From assembly GCF_032854445.1 (NCBI RefSeq), contig NW_027017956.1:248001-312000 (forward strand): a stretch of 64,000 nucleotides of DNA, read 5' to 3'. The position numbers and the translations under genes were made by a program. Position 1 is the stretch's first letter, and each line of letters starts with the position of its first letter. Below, piece by piece: positions 1 to 11,088 of the stretch. The stretch is from Liolophura sinensis (Eukaryota; Mollusca; Polyplacophora; Chitonida; Chitonidae). The notes under the pieces are model-generated. The model did not search any database. It saw nothing but the letters and a program-made list of their open reading frames with translations, and was not told the origin of the DNA.

Positions 1-395
1 ACTTATTAAACTAACGGTTTTGACAGATAAATGTAACAGCTCTGTGATCTCATCATGTTAGAAATGAAATAACAAATGCGATATAGACGTACTTGAGCTC
101 CTAATATGTTTTTTCCAGAGTGCTTACGGTGGACTTCGTTTGGATTCTGTGAGGGTTTTGATAGGTCTGTTATATGTTAATTGTGGATTACTGAAAACTC
201 GCTCCACTAATATTATATGTACAGACATGTTTGCTGAAAGCCTTCCTTTTACTAGGAAATAAAATAGCCCGAGTAGGAGCCTTGTCAGGTGGGGTTATGT
301 ATGGGAGGACTAAGGTTTGCCTGAAGTGAAAGACATAGGTACAGTAAATGGCGCAGAGACATACATGTCTTTACAGATAAATGTTATCTGATCGT
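1..395 (+). repeat. Spacer A0 (3' part, cut by window start)
   Basis: This is the last 395 bp of the 886-bp spacer, ending at the target-site duplication of the SINE. It shares aataacaaatgcg, gtggattactg and agcccgag with the copy at 9808, which is its duplicate. No gene is recognised. Confidence 0.9.
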
Positions 396-780
396 CAGTT
401 GCACAGACCGGCCTGGATAGCACAGTTGGTAGAGCGTCCGCTTCGAGACCGGTAGATCCAGGATCAATCCTTGGTCGAGTCACACCTAAGACTTTAAAAG
501 AGGAAGTTGTAACTTCCTCGTTTGGCGTTCAGCATGAAGGGTATAGTGCAACGACTGGTTGACCCGTTTTAGCATAATGGCTCGGGCGGGGCGGCTTACT
601 TGCCTTCGGTAAGTCGTCTCAGTGATGCAGCACTAAATAAAAGAGCGGTGAAAATCCGTCCTGCAACAAGGAGGCACATTAAACGTGCATGCACCCTAAT
701 GATTCCTGCGTCGTCATATGACTGAAAAATTGTTTAGATACGACTTTAAACCCCAAGCACTCACTCACTCAGTTGCACAG
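396..780 (+). mobile_element. tRNA-derived SINE copy 0 with target-site duplications
   Basis: The element body is 407-769 (363 bp), flanked by cagttgcacag at 396-406 and 770-780. The head is tRNA-like: tagcacagttgg fits the Pol III A-box consensus and gatcaatcc fits a relaxed B box. It ends in gttta-type variants of the common 3' motif, then ACTC repeats. This copy and its duplicate at 10694 have a TTTT run at 567-570 (gacccgttttagc), a potential Pol III terminator inside the body; the other copies read gtttc. Likely a non-autonomous retroposon fossil amplified with its host repeat. Confidence 0.88.
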
Positions 781-790
781 CGACATACAT

Positions 791-3384
791 ACAAGATGAA
801 GATTGTAATCGACATAATAGCATGTTCAGTTACAAAATGAGCATTGTAATCATTGTAATAGCATGTTAAGTTACAAAGTGAACATTGTAATCCTTATAAT
901 TGCATGTTCAGTTACAAGATGAACATTGTAATCATTATAAAAACATCATCAGTTGCAAGGTGAACATTGTAATCAGTATACAAGCATGCTCAGTTGCAAA
1001 ATGGACATTGTAATCATTACAATAGCATATTCAGTTACAAGATGAACATTGTAATCATTATAATCATGTGCTCAGTTACAAGGTGAACATTGTAATCATT
1101 ACAATAGCGTGCTCAGTTACAAGATGAACATTGTAATCATTATAAAAACATGCCCAGCTACAAGATGAACAATGTAATAGTTAAAATAGCATGATCAGTT
1201 ACGAAGTGAACATTGTAATCATTATAATAGCATGCTCAGTTGAAAGATAAACATTGTAATCAATAAAATATCATTTTCAGTTACAAGATGAAGACTGTAA
1301 TCGACATAATAGCATGTTCAGTTACAAGATGAACATTGTAATCATTGTAATAGCATGTTCAGTTACAAAGTAAACATTGTAATCATTATAATAGCGTCAA
1401 CGGTTACAAAATCACCATTGTAATCAATATAATAGCATGCTCAGTTACAAAATGAATATTGCAATCATTATATTAGCATATTTCATTACAAGATGAACAT
1501 TGTAATCATTATTATAGCATATGTAGTTACAAGATGAACATTGTAATCATTATAAAAACATCATCAGTTACAAGGTGAACATTGTAATCAGTATAAAAGC
1601 ATGCTCAGTTGCAAAATGGATATTGTAATCATTACATTAGCATATTCACTTACAAGATGAACATTGTAATTATTATAATAATGTGCTCAGTTACAAGGTG
1701 AACAATGTAATCATTGTAAAAGCATGTTCAGTTACAAAGTGAACATTGTAATCATTATAAAACATCATCAGTTGCAAAGTGAAAATTGTAATCAGTATAC
1801 AAGCATGCTCAGTTGCAAAATGGACATTGTAATCATTACAATAGCATATTCACTTACAAGATGAACATTGTAATCATTATAATAATGTGCTCAGTTACAA
1901 GGTGAACAATGTAATCATTGTAATAGCATCTTCAGTTACAAAGTGAACATTGTAATCCTTATAATTGCATGTTCAGTTACAAGATGAACATTGTAATCAT
2001 TATAAAAAGTAAACAGTTTCAAGGTGAACGTTGTAATCAGTATACAAGCATGCTCAGTTGCAAAATGGACATTGTAATCATTACATTAGCATATTCACTT
2101 ACAAGATGAATATTGTAATCATTATAATAACATCATCAGTTACAACATAAGCATTGTATTCATTATATTAGCTCGTTGACTTACAAGATAAACATTGTAA
2201 TCATTATAAAAGCATGTTCAGTTACAAGGTGAACATAGTAATCATTTTAAAAACATGCTCAGTTGCAAGATGAAGATTGTAATCGACATAATAGCATGTT
2301 CAGTTACAAGATGAACATTGTAATTATTATAAAAACATCATCAGTTGCAAAGTGAACATTGTAATCAGTATACAAGCATGCTCAGTTGCAAGATAAACAT
2401 TGTAATCATTACATTAGCATATTCACTTACAAGATGAATATTGTAATCATTATAATAACATCATCAGTTACAAAATGAACATTGTATTCATTATATTAGC
2501 ACGTTCAATTACAAGATGAACATTGTAATCATTATAAAAGCATGTTCAGTTACAAGGTGAACATTGTAATCTTTATAATAGCATGTTCAGTTACAAGGTG
2601 GACATTGTAAGTATAAAAGCATGCTCAGTTGCAAAATGGACATTGTAATCATTACATAAGCATATTCAGTTACAAGATGAATATTGTAATCATTATAATA
2701 ACATCATCAGTTACAAAATGAACAATGTATTTATTATATTAGCACGTTCAATTACAAGATGAACATTGTAATCATTATGATATCATGCTCAGTTGCAAGA
2801 TGAAGATTGTAATCGACATAATAGCATGTTCAGTTACAAGATGAACATTGTAATCATTGTAATAGCATGTTCAGTTACAAAGTGAACATTGTAATCCTTA
2901 TAATTGCATGTTCAGTTACAAGATGAACATTGTAACCATTATAAAAACATCATCAGTTCCAAGGTGAACATTGTAATCAGTATACAAGCATGCTCAGTTG
3001 CAAAATGGACATTGTAATCATTGCAATAGCATATTCAGTTACAAGATGAGCAATGTAATCATTATAATAGCATGCTCAATTACAAGATGAAGATTGTAAT
3101 TCGTATAGTAGCATGCTTAGTTACAAAATTAATATTTTAATTATTACACTAGTATGCCCAGTTACAACATGAACATTGTAATCAGTATAATAGCATGTTT
3201 AGTTACAAGATGAACATTGTAATCAGTATAATAGCATGCTCAGTTACAAAATTAATATTTTAGTTATTACACTAGTATGCCCAGTTACAAGATGAACATT
3301 GTAATCAGTATAATAGCGTGCTCAGTTACAAGATGAGCAATGTAATCATTATAATAGCATGTTCAGTTACCAGATGAACATTGT
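791..3384 (+). repeat. 41-bp satellite array S0 (2,594 bp, about 63 monomers)
   Basis: Monomers start with cagttacaagatgaac, continue with attgtaatcattataat and end with agcatgtt; spacing between successive starts is 41 bp. Several monomer subfamilies occur in fixed order: one with gaagattgtaatcgacataa, one with ttgcaaaatggac, one with cagtatacaagcatg, one with gtcaacggttac, and array-end ones with aaaattaatatttt. The array-end group occurs twice (near 3121 and 3245). No other sequence is seen. Confidence 0.95.
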
Positions 3385-4270
3385 AAGAATTATTTTTAGA
3401 ATAAATCGCTTCCAAACTCTGGTATATTCACCTTAGTTTAACTAAACGCCATCATATCGTATTTATGTTAATTACATGTAATATTTTAATAGGCATGTTC
3501 TTAAATCAAATGGCCCTTTGTTAGACTGTTTAGCCTTTCAAAACGGAAACTACAGGTATGCATATTTAAGAGAACTTATGTTTGTCCTTTTTTAAAACCA
3601 TTTTCTTCATTCCTCAATGAAAAATACATGCATTGTTTCGCACCCCTATTTGCAGCGTTCTGGCAATGGGCCAAATGTGTAGAATACGATATCTGTGAAA
3701 TTAATCTGACTGCAATAAAATCAGAAAATTCGACCCCAATTCTTTTATGGTTTTCTCTACGGTTCTTCTATATCGGGACTAGTCTTGCTGACAATGGTAA
3801 CTCATGCTCGTCGGCAGGTACACGTACGTTAATGAGATCAATAACTTTGTCTCTTTCTTTCAGGACAAATATGTAACTTATTAAACTAACGGTTTTGACA
3901 GATAAATGTAACAGCTCTGTGATCTCATCATGTTAGAAATGAAATAAAAAATGCGATATAGACGTACTTGAGCTCCTAATATGTTTTTTCCAGAGTGCTT
4001 ACGGTGGATTTCGTTTGGATTCTGTGACGGTTTTGATAGGTCTGTTATATGTTAATTGTGTATTACTGAAAACTCGCTCCACTAACATTAAATATACAAA
4101 CATGTATGCTTAAAGCCTTCCTTTCACTAGGAAATAAAATAGCCTGAGTAGGAGCCTTGTCAGGTGGGGTTATGTATGGGAGGACTAAGGTTTGCCTGAA
4201 GTGAAAGACATAGGTACAGTAAATGGCGCAGAGACATACATGTCTTTACAGATAAATGTTATCTGATCGT
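3385..4270 (+). repeat. Spacer A1 (886 bp)
   Basis: Representative full spacer. It starts abruptly where a satellite monomer breaks after cattgt and ends at the SINE target-site duplication. It is not tandemly repetitive. It holds a 12-bp perfect palindrome (attacatgtaat, 3471-3482), a gttta/taaac inverted repeat, three pyrimidine-rich tracts ending in CAG (resembling splice acceptors), and an 82-codon open frame at 3628-3876. That frame is closed in most other copies, so it is not called a gene. Private variants: ggatttcg, gtgacgg, cattaaatat. Confidence 0.9.
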
Positions 4271-4654
4271 CAGTTGCACAGACCGGCCCGGATAGCACAG
4301 TTGGTAGAGCGTCCGCTTCGGGACCGGTAGATCCAGGATCAATCCTTGGTCGAGTCACAGCTAAGACTTTAAAAGAGGAAGTTGTAACTTCCTCGTTTGG
4401 CGTTCAGCATGAAGGGGATAGTGCAACGACTGGTTGACCCGTTTCAGCATAATGGCTCGGGCGGGGCGGCTTACTTGCCTTCGGTAAGTCGTCTCAGTGA
4501 TGCAGCACTAAATAAAAGAGCGGTAAAAATCCGTCCAGCAACAAGGAGGCACATTACACGTGCATGCACCCTAATGATTCCTTCGTCGTCATATGACTGA
4601 AAAATTGTTGAGTACGACGTTAAACCCCAAGCACTCACTCACTCAGTTGCACAG
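4271..4654 (+). mobile_element. tRNA-derived SINE copy 1 with target-site duplications (representative)
   Basis: The body is 4282-4643 (362 bp) between cagttgcacag at 4271-4281 and 4644-4654. Order: a tRNA-like head of about 75 bp with a consensus A box (tagcacagttgg) and a B-box-like gatcaatcc; the T-arm CCAGG/CTTGG can pair but the acceptor stem cannot, so it is not a functional tRNA gene. Next is a perfect 9-bp hairpin with a 2-nt loop at 4375-4394 (gaggaagtt/aacttcctc), a GC-richer body (4397-4600 happens to be open in one frame), the 3' motif with gacgttaaacccc, and an ACTC tail. The anticodon position reads CGG in a proline-like loop, while the 5' end looks lysine-like, so the parental tRNA is unresolved. 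Confidence 0.9.
4375..4394 (+). other. Perfect hairpin inside SINE body
   Basis: Inverted repeat of 9 bp with a 2-nt centre. In SINE copies linked to a C spacer the right arm begins with g instead of a (gttgtgac), which leaves an 8-bp stem and 4-nt loop. It could fold in a SINE transcript; function unknown. Confidence 0.8.
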
Positions 4655-4664
4655 CGACATACAT

Positions 4665-7259
4665 ACAAGATGAACATTGTAATCGACATAATAGCATGTT
4701 CAGTTACAAAATGAACATTGTAATCATTGTAATAGCATGTTAAGTTACAAAGTGAACATTGTAATCCTTATAATTGCATGTTCAGTTACAAGATGAACAT
4801 TGTAATCATGATAAAAACATCATCAGTTGCAAGGTGAACATTGTAATCAGTATACAAGCATGCTCAGTTGCAAATTGGACATTGTAATCATTACAATAGC
4901 ATATTCAGTTACAAGATGAACATTGTAATCATTATAATCATGTGCTCAGTTACAAGGTGAACATTGTAATCATTACAAAAGCGTGCTCAGTTACAAGATG
5001 AACATTGTAATCATTATTAAAACATGCCCAGTTACAAGATGAACATTGTAATAGTTAAAATAGCATGATCAGTTACGAAGTGAACACTGTAATCATTATA
5101 ATATCATTTTCAGTTGCAAGATAAACATTGTAATCATTATAATATCATTTTCAGTTACAAGATAAAGATTGTAATCGACATAATAGCATGTTCAGTTACA
5201 AGATGAACATTGTAATCATTGTAATAGCATGTTCAGTTACAAAGTAAACATTGTAATCATTATAATAGCGTCAACGGTTACAAAATCACCATTGTAATCA
5301 AAATAATAGCATGCTCAGTTACAAAATGAATATTGCAATTATTATATTAGCATATGTAGTTACAAGACGAACATTGTAATCATTATTATAGCATATGTAG
5401 TTACAAGATGAACATTGTAATCACTATGAAAACATCATCAGTTACAAGGTGAACATTGTAGTCAGTATAAAAGCATGCTCAGTTGCAAAATGGATATTGT
5501 AATCATTACATTAGCATGTTCACTTACAAGATGAACATTGTAATTATTATAATAATGTGCTCAGTTACAAGGTGAACAATGTAATCATTGTAAAAGCATG
5601 TTCAGTTACAAAGTGAACATTGTATTCCTTATAATTGCATGTTCACTTTCAAAGTGAACATTGTAATCATTATAAAAACATCATCAGTTGCAAAGTGAAA
5701 ATTGTAATCAGTATACAAGCATGCTCAGTTGCAAAATGGACATTGTAATCATTACAATAGCATATTCACTTACAAGATGAACATTGTAATCATTATAATA
5801 ATGTGCTCAGTTACAAGGTGAACAATGTAATCATTGTAATATCATCTTCAGTTACAAAGTGAACATTGTAATCCTTATAATTGCATGTTCAGTTACAAGA
5901 TGAACATTGTAATCATTATAAAAAGTAAACAGTTTCAAGGTGAACATTGTAATTAGTATACAAGCATGCTCAGTTGCAAAATGGACATTGTAATCATTAC
6001 ATTAGCATATTCACTTGCAAGATGAATATTGTAATCATTATAATAACATCATCAGTTACAACATAAGCATTTTATTCATTATATTAGCTCGTTGACTTAC
6101 AAGATAAACATTGTAATCATTATAAAAGCATGTTCAGTTACAAGGTGAACATAGTAATCATTTTAAAAACATGCTCAGTTGCAAGATGAAGATTGTAATC
6201 GACATAATAGCATGTTCAGTTACAAGATGAACATTGTAATCTTTATAAAAACATCATCAGTTGCAAAGTGAACATTGTAATCAGTATACAAGCAGGCTCA
6301 GTTGCAAGATAAACATTGTAATCATTACATTAGCATATTCACTTACAAGATGAATATTGTAATCATTATAATAACATCATCAGTTACAAAGTAAACATTG
6401 TATTTATTATATTAGCACGTTCAATTACAAGATGAACATTGTAATCATTATAAAAGCATGTCAGTTACAAGGTGAACATTGTAATCTTTATAATAGCATG
6501 TTCAGTTACAAGGTGGACATTGTAAGTATAAAAAGCATGCTCAGTTGCAAAATGGACATTGTAATCATTACATAAGCATATTCAGTTACAAGATGAAAAT
6601 TGTAATCATTATAATAACATCATCAGTTACAAAATGAACAATGTATTCATTATTTTTAGCACGTTCAATTACAAGATGAACATTGTAATCATTATAATAT
6701 CATGCTCAGTTGCAAGATGAAGATTGTAATCGACATAATAGCATGTTCAGTTACAAGATGAACATTGTAATCATTGTAATAGCATGTTCAGTTACAAAGT
6801 GAACATTGTAATCCTTATAATTGCATGTTCAGTTACAAGATGAACATTGTAATCATTATAAAAACATTATCAGTTCCAAGGTGAACATTGTAATCAGTAT
6901 ACAAGCATGCTCAGTTGCAAATGGACATTGTAATCATTGCAATAGCATATTCAGTTACAAGATGAGCAATGTAATCATTATAATAGCATGCTCAATTACA
7001 AGATGAAGATTGTAATTCGTATAATAGCATGCTCAGTTACAACATGAACATTGTAATCATTATAATAGCATGTTCAGTTACAAGATGAACATTGTAATCA
7101 GTATAATAGCATGCTCAGTTACAAAATTAATATTTTATATATTACACTAGTATGCCCAGTTACAAGATGAACATTGTAATCAGTATAATAGCGTGCTCAG
7201 TTACAAGATGAGCAATGTAATCATTATAATAGCATGTTCAGTTACCAAATGAACATTGT
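4665..7259 (+). repeat. 41-bp satellite array S1 (2,595 bp, about 63 monomers)
   Basis: Joined to the SINE flank at acatacat/acaagatgaac. Monomer subfamily order parallels S0, with a single array-end aaaattaatatttt group near 7122. Between 6450 and 6920 it differs from its duplicate S4 at four sites that are all small indels or indel plus base change. One of these opens a meaningless 61-codon frame at 6821-7006. Confidence 0.95.
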
Positions 7260-8145
7260 AAGAATTATTTTTAGAATAAATCGCTTCCAAACTCTGGTAT
7301 ATTCACCTTAGTTTAACTAAACGCCATCATATCGTATTTATGTTAATTACATGTAATATTTTAATAGGCATGTTCTTAAATCAAATAGCCCTTTGTTAGA
7401 CTGTTTAGCCTTTCAAAACGGAAACTACAGGTATGCATATTTAAGAGAACTTTTGTTTGTCCTTTTTTAAAACCATTTTCTTCATTCCTCAATGGAAAAT
7501 ACATGCATTGTTTCGCACCCCTATTTTCAGCGTTCTGGCAATGGGCCAAATGTGTAGAATACGATATCTGTGAAATTAATCTGACTGCAATAAAATCAGA
7601 AAATTCGACCCCATTTCTTTTATGGTTTTCTCTACGGTTCTTCTATATCGGGACTAGTCTTGCTGACAATGGTAACTGATGCTCGTCGGCAGGTACACGT
7701 ACGTTAATGAGATCAATAACTTTGTCTCTTTCTTTCAGGACAAATATGTAACTTATTAAACTAACGGTTTTGACAGATAAATGTAACAGCTCTGTGATCT
7801 CATCATGTTAGAAATGAAATAAAAAATGCGATATAGACGTACTTGAGCTCCTAATATGTTTTTTCCAGAGTGCTTACGGTGGACTTCGTTTGGATTCTGT
7901 GAGGGTTTTGATAGGTCTGTTATATGTTAATTGTGTATTACTGAAAACTCGCTCCACTAACATTATATATACAAACATGTATGCTTAAAGCCTTCCTTTC
8001 ACTAGGAAATAAAATAGCCTGAGTAGGAGCCTTGTCAGGTGGGGTTATGTATGGGAGGACTAAGGTTTGCCTGAAGTGAAAGACATAGGTACAGTAAATG
8101 GCGCAGAGACATACATGTCTTTACAGATAAATGTTATCTGATCGT
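7260..8145 (+). repeat. Spacer A2 (886 bp)
   Basis: Variants tcaaatagccc, acttttgtttg, caatggaaaat and ctattttcagcg mark the subfamily shared with copies at 17558 and 20680. The 82-codon frame is closed by tga in aactgatgc. No gene seen. Confidence 0.9.
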
Positions 8146-8534
8146 CAGTTGCACAGACCGGCCCGGATAGCACAGTTGATAGAGCGTCCGCTTCGGGACC
8201 GGTAGATCCAGGATCAATCCTTGGTCGAGTCACACCTAAGACTTTAAAAGAGGAAGTTGTGACTTCCTCGTTTGGCGTTCAGCATGAAGGGGGATAGTGC
8301 AACGACTGGTTGACCCGTTTCAGTATAATGGCTCGGGCGGGGCGGCTTACTTGCCTTCGGTAAGTCGTCTCAGTGATGCAGCACTAAATAAAAGAGCGGT
8401 GAAAATCCGTCCTGCAACAAGGAGGCACATTAAACGTGCATGCACCCTAATGATTCCTTCGTCGTCATATGACTGAAAAATTGCTGAGTACGACGTTAAA
8501 CCCCAAGCACTCACTCACTCACTCAGTTGCACAG
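8146..8534 (+). mobile_element. tRNA-derived SINE copy 2 (C-linked form) with target-site duplications
   Basis: Body 8157-8523 (367 bp). Compared with the 362-bp form it has one extra G (gggggatag) and one extra ACTC in the tail. The A box ends gttgatag, so its last conserved G is lost here and in the copies at 18444 and 21566. Followed by a C spacer. Confidence 0.88.
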
Positions 8535-8591
8535 CGACATACATGTCTATACAGAAAAATGCTATCTGATCGCAGTCAGTGTAAAATTCCT

Positions 8592-8721
8592 GACGGTGTT
8601 TACTGTGCAGCAGAGATTCAATATGGTGGTTACTGTGTAGCAGAGTTTCAGGATGGTATTTACTGTGCAGCAGAGATTCAGGATGGTGTTTACGGTGCAA
8701 CAGAGATTCAGTATGGTGTTA
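8592..8721 (+). repeat. 30-bp minisatellite, 4.3 units
   Basis: Units start at 8592, 8622, 8652, 8682 and 8712 (partial). The pattern is gatggtgtttactgtgcagc followed by agagattcag. Because 30 is a multiple of three, the frame running from an ATG in the SINE (8469) reads a 10-residue repeat of the type DGVYCAAEIQ and ends at 8726. I see no promoter, and homology with the SINE explains the start, so this is not called a gene. Confidence 0.9.
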
Positions 8722-8940
8722 ATTGATTTAATCAACGATTCAGGAAAACACAGTGATCCAGGTTTAGAAGCTTCAGGTTATATTAATATCTTGAAGTAAT
8801 GATACTGCGTTGCTTGAAACCATTTAAACATCCGAATTCCACTGACTCTGTCAACACGCTGGATGAAAGAATATATTGGAGTGAAATCAGATAGAGAAAC
8901 ACATGATTTTCTATCGGCCTCACAACGTTTTACATTTTAC

Positions 8941-9099
8941 TTACTTATTTAATTTTTGTTTGAGGAGGGCCTCAGTTACCGAGGGGGTCAGCACGCCATC
9001 GCCCTCTGTAATCCCACATGGAACACTGGGGTTAGAGCTGATTTCCTAGCTGGCACCATCTTTTAAGTGCCAATATTGAGAAATGCCATCTATTTCTTC
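8941..9099 (-). pseudogene. Degenerate coding remnant, possible 3' end of a non-LTR retroelement
   Basis: On the minus strand 53 codons read EEIDGISQYW, then HLKDGAS, an internal stop, EISSNPSVPCGITEGDG, and finally VLTPSVTEALLKQKLNK with a stop. The stop overlaps a short aataagtaagtaaa stretch like the tandem tails of some non-LTR elements. The frame fits a retroelement 3' end, but no reverse transcriptase motif lies nearby and I do not recognise the family. It could also be a chance open frame. Confidence 0.35.
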
Positions 9100-9241
9100 T
9101 CAACGATCAACGGTACAAAGATGCAGTTTGGACCAAATACACGCTAAAAAGCTCATCTTATCCCCACACATTATCCACACTAAATATTTCATTTTTCCCC
9201 TCAGCTGAAATAGACTAAATCCAGTTAAAGAGACTCGTGTC

Positions 9242-9807
9242 TTATAATAGCATGCTCAATTACAAGATAAATAGTGTAAACATTATATTATCACGCTCAC
9301 TTACAAGGTAAACATTGTAATCATTATAATAGAAAGCTCAGTTACAAAATGAAAATTGTAATCATAATAGCATGTTCAGTTACAAGATGAATATTGTAAT
9401 CATTATAATAACATCATCAGTTACAAAATGAACATTGTATTCATTATATTAGCACGTTCAATTACAACATGAACATTGTAATCATTATAATAGCATGCTC
9501 AGTTACAAGATGAACATTGTAAACAGTATAATAGCGTGCCCATTTACAAAATAAACATTGTCATCATTATAATAGCATGCTAAGTTACAAGATGAACATT
9601 GTAATCATTATAATAGCATGTTCAGTTACAAGATGAACATTGTAATCAGTATAATAGCATGCTCAGTTACAAAATTAATATTTTAATTATTACACTAATA
9701 TGCCCAGTTACAAGATGAACATTGTAATCAGTATAATAGCGTGCTCAGTTACAAGATGAGCAATGTAATCATTATAATAGCATGTTCAGTTACCAGATGA
9801 ACATTGT
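9242..9807 (+). repeat. 41-bp satellite array S2 (566 bp, about 14 monomers)
   Basis: The shortest array. The first 370 bp match the start of S5; the rest is the standard array-end group (aaaattaatatttt, then gagcaatgtaatc, then the monomer with ttaccagatg). Confidence 0.94.
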
Positions 9808-10693
9808 AAGAATTATTTTTAGAATAAATCGCTTCCAAACTCTGGTATATTCACCTTAGTTTAACTAAACGCCATCATATCGTATTTATGTTAATTACAT
9901 GTAATATTGTAATAGGCATGTTCTTAAGTCAAATGGCCCTTTGTTAGACTGTTTAGCCTTTCAAAACGGAAACTACAGGTATGCATATTTAAGAGAACTT
10001 AAGTTTGTCCTTTTTTAAAACCATTTTCTTCATTCCTCAATGAAAAATACATGCATTGTTTCGCACCCCTTATTGCAGCGTACTGGCAATGGGCCAAATG
10101 TGTAGAATACGATATCTGTGAAATTAATCTGACTGCAATAAGATCAGAAAATTCGACCCCAATTCTTTGATGGTTTTCTCTGCGGTTCTTCTATATCGGG
10201 ACTAGTCTTGCTGACAATGGTAACTGATGCTCGTCGGCAGGTACACGTACGTTAATGGGATCAATAACTTTGTCTCTTTCTTTCAGGACAAATATGTAAC
10301 TTATTAAACTAACGGTTTTGACAGATAAATGTAACAGCTCTGTGATCTCATCATGTTAGAAATGAAATAACAAATGCGATATAGACGTACTTGAGCTCCT
10401 AATATGTTTTTTCCAGAGTGCTTACGGTGGACTTCGTTTGGATTCTGTGAGGGTTTTGATAGGTCTGTTATATGTTAATTGTGGATTACTGAAAACTCGC
10501 TCCACTAATATTATATGTACAGACATGTTTGCTGAAAGCCTTCCTTTTACTAGGAAATAAAATAGCCCGAGTAGGAGCCTTGTCAGGTGGGGTTATGTAT
10601 GGGAGGACTAAGGTTTGCCTGAAGTGAAAGACATAGGTACAGTAAATGGCGCAGAGACATACATGTCTTTACAGATAAATGTTATCTGATCGT
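9808..10693 (+). repeat. Spacer A3 (886 bp)
   Basis: From 10299 it is identical with the visible part of A0. Its 5' part has aagtcaaatggcc, cttattgcagcgtactgg and tttgatgg, closer to the right-domain spacers, so the left-domain spacers are themselves mosaic. The 82-codon frame is closed. Confidence 0.9.
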
Positions 10694-11078
10694 CAGTTGC
10701 ACAGACCGGCCTGGATAGCACAGTTGGTAGAGCGTCCGCTTCGAGACCGGTAGATCCAGGATCAATCCTTGGTCGAGTCACACCTAAGACTTTAAAAGAG
10801 GAAGTTGTAACTTCCTCGTTTGGCGTTCAGCATGAAGGGTATAGTGCAACGACTGGTTGACCCGTTTTAGCATAATGGCTCGGGCGGGGCGGCTTACTTG
10901 CCTTCGGTAAGTCGTCTCAGTGATGCAGCACTAAATAAAAGAGCGGTGAAAATCCGTCCTGCAACAAGGAGGCACATTAAACGTGCATGCACCCTAATGA
11001 TTCCTGCGTCGTCATATGACTGAAAAATTGTTTAGATACGACTTTAAACCCCAAGCACTCACTCACTCAGTTGCACAG
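10694..11078 (+). mobile_element. tRNA-derived SINE copy 3 with target-site duplications
   Basis: Body 10705-11067 (363 bp). It duplicates copy 0, including gcctggatag, cttcgagacc, the TTTT run at 10865-10868 and the altered 3' motif (atacgactttaaacc). Confidence 0.88.
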
Positions 11079-11088
11079 CGACATACAT

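Larger units (their letters stand above)
8535..9241 (+). repeat. Spacer C, copy 1 (707 bp, representative)
   Basis: It begins with about 50 bp (gacatacatgtctatac... to cagtcagtg) that resembles the sequence just left of the SINE, so the SINE sits between two diverged copies of a short duplication. Then come the 30-bp minisatellite (8592-8721), about 215 bp of plain sequence with no recognisable content, a minus-strand coding remnant (8941-9099) and about 140 bp of plain sequence ending at cgtgtc. The satellite resumes at 9242 with ttataatagcatgctc. All seven C copies are 707 bp. Confidence 0.88.
1..9612. repeat. Tandem segmental duplication, left copy (period 10,298 bp)
   Basis: This stretch recurs at 10299-19910 with a constant offset of 10,298 bp. 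It contains the end of one spacer-SINE, two 2.6-kb satellite arrays, two complete spacer-SINE cassettes, one C spacer and the start of a short array. Private variants are shared between the copies, for example a TTTT run in the first SINE and a duplicated array-end monomer group near 3121 and 3245. The only differences I noticed are small indels or base changes between 6450 and 6920. Similarity stops at 9613/19911, inside a satellite array. The true left edge lies outside the window. Confidence 0.93.

Noticed and set aside
791-3384. CRISPR array
   Set aside because: Contiguous 41-bp monomers without unique spacers, no cas genes, and eukaryotic retroposons in the same block.
3818-3863. 46-nt mini-intron (gcag/gtacac to tctttctttcag/gac)
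   Set aside because: Too short for a normal animal intron and not bounded by a credible coding sequence.
3628-3876. 82-codon open frame, also at 13926 and 61160
   Set aside because: Closed by tga in the other spacer copies that I inspected; composition and context do not suggest a protein.
4282-4356. Functional tRNA gene
   Set aside because: The acceptor stem does not pair, the anticodon stem is poor, and the sequence continues into a SINE body with tail and target-site duplications.
4397-4600. 67-codon open frame, also at 14695, 31655, 43779, 51265 and 58751
   Set aside because: It lies wholly inside the SINE body, is broken in the 367-bp form by one extra G, and has no gene-like context.
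6821-7006. 61-codon frame inside satellite array S1
   Set aside because: Created by a single-base homopolymer deletion; absent in the duplicate at 17119-17304.
8515-8700. Minus-strand 61-codon frame with HSKHHPESLL-like repeats, in every C-linked copy
   Set aside because: It is the antisense reading of the 30-bp minisatellite and SINE tail.
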